From Alphaproteobacteria bacterium (GTDB taxonomy: Bacteria > Myxococcota_A > UBA796 > CAJQPC01), in NCBI GenBank assembly GCA_020632795.1, contig JACKEV010000015.1, positions 186,001-250,000 of the forward strand: a DNA stretch of 64,000 bases. The letters run 5' to 3'. The notes beneath the pieces were generated by a model. The model ran no database searches, had not been told where the DNA came from, and was given only the letters and a program-made list of their open reading frames with translations. Of this stretch, positions 27,792 to 35,270 are shown piece after piece. Position numbers and translations under genes: made by a program. Position 1 is the first letter of the stretch; each line of letters begins with the position of its first letter.

Positions 27792-29150
27792 ATGACCGGC
27801 GCCCCACCATCGCCCCCCGCCGACCTCGTCATCGTTGAGCGCTTCATTGAGGCCACCCGAGACTCCGGCTACAAGAGCACGCCCTCTGCCGTCGCCGAGC
27901 TCGTCGACAACGCCCTCGACGCTGGCGCCGCGCGTGTGCATGTCCGCGTCGCTGCCGACCACGACGACCCGGACCTGCCATTGACCCTGAGCGTGCAGGA
28001 CGACGGTCACGGCATGACGCCCGAGGTCATGCAGCGCGCGCTGGGGTTCGGCGGCAGCACCCGCTTCAACCAGCGGGGGGGGCTGGGCCGCTATGGCATG
28101 GGCCTGCCCAACAGCTCCGTGAGCCAGGCCCGTCGGGTCACCCTCTACTCCTGGGTCGAGGGCGGGCCCGTGCGCCGGACCTGGCTCGACGTCGACGAGG
28201 TCGCCACCGGCGGCGTGCGGGCTGTGCCCGCGCCTGCCGAAGCGCAGCTTCCCCCTCAGGCGCCCGAGCCCCGCGGCGCCTCCGGCACCCTCGTGGTCTG
28301 GACCCGGTGCGACCGCCTCGACAACAAGCGCCCGCGCACCATCGCCCGCAAGCTGATGATCTTCCTGGGGCGGGTCTACCGTCACTTCATCTGGCGCGGC
28401 GTCGAGCTCCTCGTCAACGACGAGCGCGTCGTCCCCGTGGACCCGCTCTACCTCGCAGAAGACTCCCGCACACAGGGCGGCCGCCCCTTTGGAGAGCCCC
28501 TCGAGGTAGAGCTGGCGGCCACCTCCGGCGGCTCGGGCGTGGTGACGGTGCGGTTCACGGAGCTGCCGGTCGCCCGATGGCACAGCCTGGACAACAAGGA
28601 GAAGCGCCGCCGGGGCGTCCCCGGGGGGGCCGGGATCTCCGTCGTGCGGGGGGACCGGGAGATCGACTACGGCTGGCTCTTCGTCAAGAAGCGCAAGGAG
28701 AACTACGACGACTGGTGGCGCTGCGAGGTCCGGTTCGACCCCATCCTGGATGAGCACTTCGGGATCACGCACACGAAGCAGCAGATCCGACCCAGCGCGG
28801 AGCTGCTGGAGGCGGTGGAGTTCAACATGGACGCGATGGCGAAGATGCTGAATGGGCGGGTACGGCGGGCTTATTTGAAGGCTAAGGGGGCGGGCGCGCC
28901 GAAGAAACTGCCTCCTTCAGCACCTCCTCCGACGAACCAAGCAGAGCGCGGCGATGCCCAGGGGGTCACTTGGGAGCCCCTGCGGCCGAACAGTCAAATT
29001 CAATACGAACGCACAACCAATGTCACGGTCTCCGAGCTTCGTCGTGCCACGACAAAGGCCTCTTCGGAGGCACAACATGAGTCTGAGAGGCGGATCATCG
29101 AGCGCTTCGTGAGGAGCCTGTTCGCGGACTTGGGTCTTGGCCTGCAATAG
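27792..29150 (+). CDS. MORC-like GHKL ATPase, paralogue 1
   Basis: The 452-aa protein starts at ATG 27792. The Bergerat ATP-binding fold is clear: N box AVAELVDNALDAG (E36, N40), G1 box DDGHGM (71-75 region) and G2 box GRYGMGLPNSS (about 99-109). The layout (conserved ENYDDWWRCE, LDEHFGITHTKQQ) is that of the prokaryotic MORC-like/Hsp90-like ATPases found in restriction and defence loci, not MutL or histidine kinase. Residues about 360-410 are a Pro/Gln linker, and a short charged helix ends the protein. It shares long near-identical stretches with the second GHKL gene at 32414-33973 but lacks that protein's longer C-terminal domain. It is transcribed alone and converges on the HhH-GPD gene. 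Confidence 0.87.
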   Translation: MTGAPPSPPADLVIVERFIEATRDSGYKSTPSAVAELVDNALDAGAARVHVRVAADHDDPDLPLTLSVQDDGHGMTPEVMQRALGFGGSTRFNQRGGLGRYGMGLPNSSVSQARRVTLYSWVEGGPVRRTWLDVDEVATGGVRAVPAPAEAQLPPQAPEPRGASGTLVVWTRCDRLDNKRPRTIARKLMIFLGRVYRHFIWRGVELLVNDERVVPVDPLYLAEDSRTQGGRPFGEPLEVELAATSGGSGVVTVRFTELPVARWHSLDNKEKRRRGVPGGAGISVVRGDREIDYGWLFVKKRKENYDDWWRCEVRFDPILDEHFGITHTKQQIRPSAELLEAVEFNMDAMAKMLNGRVRRAYLKAKGAGAPKKLPPSAPPPTNQAERGDAQGVTWEPLRPNSQIQYERTTNVTVSELRRATTKASSEAQHESERRIIERFVRSLFADLGLGLQ

Positions 29151-29289
29151 GCCCTGGGAGGACCCTCTACGACCTACCTGCCAGGCTCAGCTCAGAGGAG
29201 GCCGTGGAGTTGCCCTCGTTCTGTGGTCACGCTGGTCGAAATCGCCGGGTTGCCAGTGGATCAACATTCGCAGTTGACCTGGGCAGCTG

Positions 29290-30210
29290 TCACGGGGCTC
29301 CCCACCCGCAAACCCCACGCAGCTCGACCAGACACCCCACACACCCCTCCGGCGCCCGCCGCCCGCAGTCTCTCTCCACCGCCCGCCGGTTCGTCACCGA
29401 CATGAACAAGTACAGCGCCTGCTGCACCAGCCGCGGGTTGTAGCCCGCCAGCCCGTCCCCCATCGCCGACAGATCCACCCGCCGGGCCAGCTCCCGCAGG
29501 AACACCCGCCGCGCCTCATACGTCCACGGCCCCGGGTACCCCGTCGCCTTCAAGAACAGGTCCACGTTGCTGTCGATGACGACGAACTGGGTCCAGTCCA
29601 CGCCCTCCGCCCAGGGCCCAGGAGCGGCCGGGCAGAGGTCCGGGTTCGTCATCATCGACAGGTACATATGCGCGATCTTCCGGCTCACCCGCCACGCACG
29701 GCACAGCGCGGCCTCGAGCAGCAGCGCGGCCTCCTCGGGCGTAGACACCTCGTCCAGCGCCTGCCGCCGCAGCTCTCCCAGGTCGGTCGCTCCATACTCA
29801 CGGATCGCCAGCGCGATGGAGCTGGGCACCTTCCCGAAGTGGCCGTAGCGCTTGAGCAGCACGGTGTGGCGCTTGAGGTGGCAGGGGTGCTCCGGTTTCG
29901 CCAAACAAACCCCCAGCTTCGTCTCGGCGTCCTTTCCGAGGTCGCACCGCTCCCTGAGCGCCATGGTCGACCGAAGATGCTCACAGGGGCTCCCGTCGGA
30001 CAGCCGCAGCAGCGTCGACGCCGTGCTCAGCTCGCGCGCGTCCGCCTCCCCGATGCCCTGGAGCACCCGCATGATCTGCAAGTCCTGGCGTCGCTGGAAC
30101 ATCGACGTCGCGACCAGCAACCTGAACAACGCCTCCGGCTCGCCCGCCGCGACGTCCTCGGCCCGCACCGCGAAGTGCCCCACCTTGGTCGGGTCGCAGA
30201 ACATCGTCAT
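29290..30210 (-). CDS. HhH-GPD (endonuclease III-like) DNA glycosylase/lyase-family protein
   Basis: ATG 30210 gives 306 aa. The segment AWRVSRKIAHMYLSMM followed by VVIDSNVDLFLKATGY aligns with the HhH of EndoIII (GVGRKTA...VDTHIFRV), retaining both the Lys and the Asp used for base excision. At the C-terminus C-x7-C-x2-C-x7-C resembles the EndoIII 4Fe-4S loop (C-x6-C-x2-C-x5-C). Proteins of this fold remove or cut at modified bases, so in a defence operon it may attack modified phage DNA (inference). The frame stays open and protein-like upstream of 30210 (ARAIVGWYLREYHGTPED) back to the stop of the DruA-like gene, so a non-ATG start further up is possible. Confidence 0.72.
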   Translation of the reverse strand: MTMFCDPTKVGHFAVRAEDVAAGEPEALFRLLVATSMFQRRQDLQIMRVLQGIGEADARELSTASTLLRLSDGSPCEHLRSTMALRERCDLGKDAETKLGVCLAKPEHPCHLKRHTVLLKRYGHFGKVPSSIALAIREYGATDLGELRRQALDEVSTPEEAALLLEAALCRAWRVSRKIAHMYLSMMTNPDLCPAAPGPWAEGVDWTQFVVIDSNVDLFLKATGYPGPWTYEARRVFLRELARRVDLSAMGDGLAGYNPRLVQQALYLFMSVTNRRAVERDCGRRAPEGCVGCLVELRGVCGWGAP

Positions 30211-30387
30211 GACCCCAACGTCCTCGGGCGTGCCGTGGTACTCGCGCAGGTACCAGCCGACGATGGCGCGCGCGCGTCGGGTCTGCCAGGCGGTGGGGGC
30301 CGGTGGCTCTTGTCTCAGGGCGGGGCTCCGTGGTGGGGGACCCGCCGATAACGGCGCGGAGGCTCCCAGACCAGCGCCGCGCTGCGC

Positions 30388-32421
30388 TCAGCCGAACAGA
30401 TCCTCCTGCTCGTCCTCCTCCTCCGGCACCATCACGCGGGCGCCGTGGCGCACGGGGTGGATGAGCGTCTCCCCCTCTACCCGCTTCAGGATCAGCTCCT
30501 TCACAGCGCGCATCGACAGCCAGCGCTCCCGCCACCAGGCGGAGATCTGCGCCGTGCGCTCCTCCGGGTGGTCCTGGGGCAGGCGATAGTCCGGCGCCGC
30601 ATCCAGCCCCAGCAGGAAGCGCCGCAGGTTGCGCACCAGCTTGACGGAGTAGACCACCTTGGGGCTCCCGTGCCGGAGCAGCACGTCCGAGGGCAGCCCG
30701 AGCGCGTCAAGCGCCGCCCGGATCTTGCGCAGGCGCGGGTTCACGCCCTCGCCGAAGATGCTGTTGACCCGCAGCCCCATGTCGCTCTTTGAGAGCATGG
30801 ACGCCATCGCCGCGATGGTCTCATCGGCGAACTGAGAGCTCCCGAAGCCCTCCGTCAGGCCGCGCTCCTCGTACACGACGCGGTCGCCCGCGCGCCCGCC
30901 GACGCGCTCGCAGGGCACGCGCACGCGGTTGTACTGGCTGGAGCCGGCGCCATAGAGCGAGGTGGTCATGAGCAGGACGAGGTCGGTGCCTCTGTTGATC
31001 GCGTAGCCGGCGTTGGAGGAGGCGATCACGCTCTCTGCGTCGCCGTAGCGCTGCGCGTAGATGGCCCCTACCTCCGGGCTGGCCATCAGCATGCTCACGA
31101 GCTTGCCACCCAGCAGGTGGTTGTAAGGGGCGACCGAGCCGCAGACGCCGATGTCTGCGATGGCGACGCCCATCATGTCGCCCTTCGCCCGGCGAGCCAG
31201 CGCCCGCACCGCGCGGCCGCCGCCGGGGACCTCCAGGAGGGCGGCGAGCCCCTCCGCCGTGGGCGCGTGCATGTGCGCGTCCACGGTCCGGCGGACCTCG
31301 AGCAGCTTGGCCAGCCGCAGCGAACGCTTGCTCTGGAACAGCGGCGTCCGAGCGCGCGCGACCCAATCGACGTCTCCCTCGGGCGTCCTCGGCAGCTCCC
31401 CCTTGTGCTGCGCGCTCTCGACGAAGCGCTCATGCTCGCGCCGCTTGATCCTGCTGTACTCCCGGAGCTCCGCGAGCAGCGCGTCCGTAGGCGCTTGGAG
31501 CTGTGCGAGCGTGACGAGGCCATCCTCGAGGAAGTCCACCAGATAGAGCTCCTCGAAGGAGCGCTTCAGCACTGCGTGCAGCCAGAGCGCCCACTCCTTC
31601 GTGGGCGCCTCCTTCATGTCCTTGAGGACGGCCGCCGAGGACCAGCCGATCCAATCGTCCCGGATGCGGATCTGAGCCGCAGAGCTGATCAGCGCGGCGA
31701 TCCCGATGACCGGGTGGTTCGGCGCCGCGCGGTCTCTGATCAGCAGGTTGACGTTCCGCCCAGGCGTGGTCCGGTAGGGGTTGGCCCAGGTGTGGCGGAA
31801 GTAGCGCCAGATGTCCTGGAGGAGCAGCCCGGTGTGCTCGCAGCGGGCGTCCTCGGAGACCGCCTGGAGGTAGGGCTCAACAGCGCCTTGGAGGGCCGCG
31901 AGCCGCTCGTCTCCCTCCTCGGAGAGGTTCACCGCCCGCAGCCTCGACGCGAGGTCCCGACCGTCGCGCATGAGCGAGAAGATGGAGACCCAGCACCCCT
32001 CGTGGAGTCGCTGCGTCTCCATCTTCCGGACGAACTCGCGGGTCGCGTTGGCGTCGAGCTGCTCCTCGCGGGCGACGTGCAGCTGCGCCCGCACCCGCCG
32101 CTTCTCCTCCATGACCTCCGTGAGCTTGAGCGGCGGCGCGACCATCAGCGCCCCATCGCCGTCGACCATCAGGCCCCAGCCCTGCCGCGCGAGGTCGCAT
32201 GCGACGCGCGCCGCCACCTCCAGCCGCGGGGCAGCCTCGCCATCCGCCTCCCCGCAGGCCACCAGCGCCACGGCGAGCTGAGCGTCGACGTCCGCGGCGC
32301 GCGGCGCGCGGCGCTCTCCTCTGGCCGCGACGAGCCCCTCGGCCAGGGCCCGATAGGCGGCCGCCGCGTCGCCCTCCAGCGTCGGGGTGAGCGCGACCCA
32401 CTCGCGGTCCTGCTCAGCCAT
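30388..32421 (-). CDS. DruA-like DUF4338 protein
   Basis: ATG 32421 has GAAGG upstream and overlaps the GHKL-2 stop by 8 bp, giving 677 aa; ATG 32430 is an alternative. The N-terminal half is helical. From the middle on it matches the DUF4338 pattern: HPVIGIAALIS...RDDWIGW, then VAPYNHLLGGKLVSMLM, SPEVGAIYAQRYG, LMTTSLYGAGSSQYNR and FGEGVNPRLRKIRAALDALGL followed by LLRHG. DUF4338 defines DruA of Druantia type I, where its biochemical role is unknown. It is larger than typical DruA because of an N-terminal extension. It sits second in a GHKL-DruA-HhH operon. The acidic C-terminus ends EEEDEQEDLFG. Confidence 0.8.
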   Translation of the reverse strand: MAEQDREWVALTPTLEGDAAAAYRALAEGLVAARGERRAPRAADVDAQLAVALVACGEADGEAAPRLEVAARVACDLARQGWGLMVDGDGALMVAPPLKLTEVMEEKRRVRAQLHVAREEQLDANATREFVRKMETQRLHEGCWVSIFSLMRDGRDLASRLRAVNLSEEGDERLAALQGAVEPYLQAVSEDARCEHTGLLLQDIWRYFRHTWANPYRTTPGRNVNLLIRDRAAPNHPVIGIAALISSAAQIRIRDDWIGWSSAAVLKDMKEAPTKEWALWLHAVLKRSFEELYLVDFLEDGLVTLAQLQAPTDALLAELREYSRIKRREHERFVESAQHKGELPRTPEGDVDWVARARTPLFQSKRSLRLAKLLEVRRTVDAHMHAPTAEGLAALLEVPGGGRAVRALARRAKGDMMGVAIADIGVCGSVAPYNHLLGGKLVSMLMASPEVGAIYAQRYGDAESVIASSNAGYAINRGTDLVLLMTTSLYGAGSSQYNRVRVPCERVGGRAGDRVVYEERGLTEGFGSSQFADETIAAMASMLSKSDMGLRVNSIFGEGVNPRLRKIRAALDALGLPSDVLLRHGSPKVVYSVKLVRNLRRFLLGLDAAPDYRLPQDHPEERTAQISAWWRERWLSMRAVKELILKRVEGETLIHPVRHGARVMVPEEEDEQEDLFG

Positions 32422-33973
32422 CGACTTCATCCTTCAGGAACTCGGAGAGCACGTCGCTCCACACCTGGCGCAGGGCGCGGGCGGCGGGCCGCTCCGCGTC
32501 GCTGGCCACCTCGGCGCGCGCCGCCGCGAGGACCAGCAGGTCAAGGCGCGCCCTTAACACCTCGTCACCCGGCCGCCCGCCCTCCAGCAGCGGGAGGTAG
32601 AGCTTGCGATAGAAGGGGTGCGCGCTGTTGATGGCGACGATGAGCAGCGCCTCCGTCGGGAACACCTCGAACAGCCGGGTGCTGGCCAGGGTGTCAATCA
32701 CCAGCCGGTAGCCCATCCCGTCTCCCCGGCTCGCGAGGAGCCCCGGGACGCGCTCGGCGAGGCGCGCGAGCGCCTGGGCCTCTGCCTCGGTGAGGGGGCT
32801 GAGGGTCGGGCTCGCGAGGCGCCGCTCACGCGCCGCAGCGGCCCGCTCTGCGGCAGCCAGGCGTCGCCGCAGCTTGGCCTGCTCATGGGCCCGCCGCGCG
32901 CGCCCGTACAGCGCGCGGGCGGCCGCCTCCATGTCCCGGGACAGCAGCTCAACCAGCTCCTGGGAAGGGCGCGCCTGCTGCTTGGTGTGGGTGATGCCGA
33001 AGTGTTCATCCAGACAGGGCTCGAAGCGGAGCTCGCAGCGCCACCAGTCGTCGTAGTTCTCTCGCCGCTTCGCTCCGAAGAGCATCCAGCCTCGATCGAT
33101 CTCCCTCCCAGCGCGCACCACGGAGAGCCCCGCGCCCTTCACGATCCCGCGCGCGCTCTTCTCGGCGTTCGGCAGGTCGTGCCACTCCGCGACGGGCAGC
33201 TCCGCGAAGGTCACGACGACCTCGCCCACCTCACCGTTGGCCGCGCGGAGCTCGTATCGCAGCGGCGCTCCGTAGGCCGTCGCGCCGCTGTGAGGCCCGG
33301 CTGGATGCAGGAAGAGCGGGTCCACGCCCACGACGGGCTCCCCGTTGACCCTGAGGTCCAAACCCTCCCAGATGAAGTGCCTGAAGATGCGCCCGAGCTC
33401 GACGCAGAGGTGCTTGGCGATCGTGGAGGCGCGCTTGAAGTCCAGCCGATCGCAGCGTCGCCACGTCACCCGGGTCCCCCTCGGCGTCAACGGGTCGAGG
33501 GCCTCGTCCTGCAGCGTCGCGCTCAACGGAGGAGGGACCTCGACGACGTCCCCCGCGGCGATCTCGTCGACGTCCAGATAGCAGAAGAGGCCGGCCTTGC
33601 GGCGGCGCCACGTCAGGACCTCCAGACGCCGCGCCTGGCTCAACGAGCTGTTGGGCAGGCCCATCCCGTAGCGGCCAAGGCCGCGTCGGTCGTCGAAGCG
33701 CGCGCTGCCGCCGAAGCGCAGCGCTTGGCGGAGTTGGGCTGCGTCCATGCCGACGCCGTCGTCCTGGACGCTCAGCCGAAGCGGCCAGCGACGATCGGTT
33801 GGGTCGCGCTCGACCCGGATGAGGATCCGGCTGGCCTCGGCCTGGATGGCGTTGTCCACCAACTCGGCGACCGCCGAGGGCGTGCTCCGGTAGCCGGAGT
33901 CGCGTGTGGCGAGGATGAAGCGCTCGACGGCGACGAGCGATGCGTCGGGCGAACGAGCGGAGAGGGGTTTCAT
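32414..33973 (-). CDS. MORC-like GHKL ATPase, paralogue 2
   Basis: ATG 33973 with AGGAG 10 bp upstream gives 519 aa; the frame is open further upstream but lacks a good start. It carries N box AVAELVDNAIQAE (E37, N41), G1 box DDGVGM (71-76) and G2 box GRYGMGLPNSS (about 100-110). Blocks such as KRRENYDDWWRCE and LDEHFGITHTKQQ are shared with GHKL-1. After a charged coiled coil (about 385-425) it adds a C-terminal domain of about 130 residues absent from GHKL-1. It is first gene of the operon with the DruA-like gene (8-bp overlap). ATP-driven dimer closure of such proteins could clamp DNA for the partner subunits (inference). Confidence 0.88.
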   Translation of the reverse strand: MKPLSARSPDASLVAVERFILATRDSGYRSTPSAVAELVDNAIQAEASRILIRVERDPTDRRWPLRLSVQDDGVGMDAAQLRQALRFGGSARFDDRRGLGRYGMGLPNSSLSQARRLEVLTWRRRKAGLFCYLDVDEIAAGDVVEVPPPLSATLQDEALDPLTPRGTRVTWRRCDRLDFKRASTIAKHLCVELGRIFRHFIWEGLDLRVNGEPVVGVDPLFLHPAGPHSGATAYGAPLRYELRAANGEVGEVVVTFAELPVAEWHDLPNAEKSARGIVKGAGLSVVRAGREIDRGWMLFGAKRRENYDDWWRCELRFEPCLDEHFGITHTKQQARPSQELVELLSRDMEAAARALYGRARRAHEQAKLRRRLAAAERAAAARERRLASPTLSPLTEAEAQALARLAERVPGLLASRGDGMGYRLVIDTLASTRLFEVFPTEALLIVAINSAHPFYRKLYLPLLEGGRPGDEVLRARLDLLVLAAARAEVASDAERPAARALRQVWSDVLSEFLKDEVDG

Positions 33974-34234
33974 GGGGCGCTCCTGTTGCTCTGTGGGGTA
34001 GGGGGCACAGATCGGCCTCGCCCCTCCCTTGAAGGGGCGGGTGACCGCTGCGCATAGCTCAGCGCTGGCTGAGGTGGCGGAGCGGAGTGGGGAGCGCGGT
34101 GTCCTCGGCGGGTATCGTGGGGGTAGGGAGCATGCTGAGTTCTCCAGCGTGTCTTCCAGGGCCCGCTCGGCGTTGGCGCGCCGGGCGGGCCCGCTTGGTC
34201 CTTGGGGGCAGCGCCGACCATCGACGCGCGCAAG

Positions 34235-34267
34235 ATGGTTCAAACATAACCATTGGTTGATGTCAAC
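34235..34267. promoter_or_regulatory. AT-rich divergent promoter with overlapping operator-like palindromes
   Basis: ATGGTT (34235-34240) pairs with AACCAT (34248-34253). AACCATTGGTT (34248-34258) is itself palindromic, and GTTGATGTCAAC (34256-34267) is an inverted repeat with a 2-nt centre. This is the only clearly AT-rich patch between the divergent GHKL-2 operon and the recombinase gene, so it probably holds promoter and operator for both. Confidence 0.45.
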
Positions 34268-34308
34268 TCGCAAGACCTCCTATGCTCACGGGCCTCAACG
34301 GAGCGGTC

Positions 34309-34998
34309 ATGAAGCGCGCGAGCGGTGAGCCTGCGCTGGAGGGTCCGATCGTGGGCTACGCGCTGGCCGAGGAGCGGCTCGAGAAGCTGTGCCGGGCTCA
34401 GGGCATCGGGCTCTCTTGCCTGTTCAAGGACGACCAGAGCGCCCTCACCGCCCCCTTGTCCGAGCGGCCCGGCTTGGTCGCCGCCCTCAAGGAGCTGGCG
34501 CTGCTCGGGGCGAGCGGCCTGCTTGTGTCCTCCTTCGCTCAGCTTGGGGGAAGGCTCGCCTGGGCGGCGGTGGCAGAGGTCGTCGAGCGCCAAGGCGCGG
34601 CGTTGTTTTCCCTGCGTGAGAGGGTGCCCGCCGACGAGGCCTCCCTGGACGCCACCCTCGGAGACGCCAAAGCGGCCTTCGCTGATCACCCCCGCCTCGT
34701 CCGCGCGGTGGAGATCCGCGCAGGTCAAGGGCGCCGCTCCCGAGCCGGCAAGCGAATCAGCCGGCACCTGCCCTACGGCTACCGGCTCGGCGAGGACGGC
34801 GACTCGCTGGTTGAGGTGCCCGAGGAGCTGTCGGTGCTGGAGCGCATGAAGGCGCTGCGGGCGCGAGGCTTGTCCTACCAGCGCGTGGCGGCCACGTTGG
34901 ACGCCGAGGGGCTGCCGACCCGGAAGGGGAAGCCCTGGGCATCGTCGTCAGTGCGGCAGATCCTACGCCGGGAGGCTGAGAAGGAGCGGGGTCGATGA
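34309..34998 (+). CDS. Degenerate serine recombinase (resolvase/recombinase fold)
   Basis: ATG 34309 (GGAG upstream) gives 229 aa; ATG 34282 is an in-frame alternative. The N-terminal half follows the resolvase outline (IVGYALAEERLEKLCRAQGI, then SERPGLVAALKEL) but the YARVS catalytic serine segment reads YALAEE and the downstream Arg motif is altered, so strand exchange is unlikely. The C-terminal half is a good 'Recombinase' domain with DNA-binding helix (LPYGYRLGEDG, RARGLSYQRVAATLDAEGLP, KPWASSSVRQIL). It may be a remnant of the element that brought the island, or may have been retained as a DNA-binding regulator of the divergent operon. Confidence 0.72.
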   Translation: MKRASGEPALEGPIVGYALAEERLEKLCRAQGIGLSCLFKDDQSALTAPLSERPGLVAALKELALLGASGLLVSSFAQLGGRLAWAAVAEVVERQGAALFSLRERVPADEASLDATLGDAKAAFADHPRLVRAVEIRAGQGRRSRAGKRISRHLPYGYRLGEDGDSLVEVPEELSVLERMKALRARGLSYQRVAATLDAEGLPTRKGKPWASSSVRQILRREAEKERGR

Positions 34999-35181
34999 GG
35001 ACGAGGAGAGATCCTGCTGACGTTGGAGACGCCCGGACGGCTGCCCCGAGCCGGCGACGGGGGGATCCGTTGAGCGTCTGAAGCCAGCCCTCAACCCCCT
35101 CCGAGAACCCTCCTCCCACGCGGGCACAGTGACCACATTGGGCTCTCGTAGGCGGCTTCGGGCTGACTCCAACACTACTCA

Positions 35182-35218
35182 GGGGCTGAAATCACTTCCA
35201 ATTCACCGATTCAGCCCC
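35182..35218. terminator. Hairpin at the right edge of the defence island
   Basis: GGGGCTGAA(A)TC (35182-35193) pairs with GATTCAGCCCC (35208-35218), with one bulged A. It lies between the ends of the recombinase gene (+) and the GT-radical SAM gene (-), where a bidirectional terminator would be expected. The rest of the gap 34999-35270 shows nothing else. Confidence 0.45.
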
Positions 35219-35270
35219 CAGAACGAGTCCTGGATGGACGACCCCTTCCACGCCCTGCCCCATCCCCCCC

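Noticed and set aside
27792..29150. MutL or histidine-kinase assignment for the GHKL protein
   Set aside because: No MutL C-terminal or kinase H-box is present; the layout and defence neighbours fit MORC-like ATPases.
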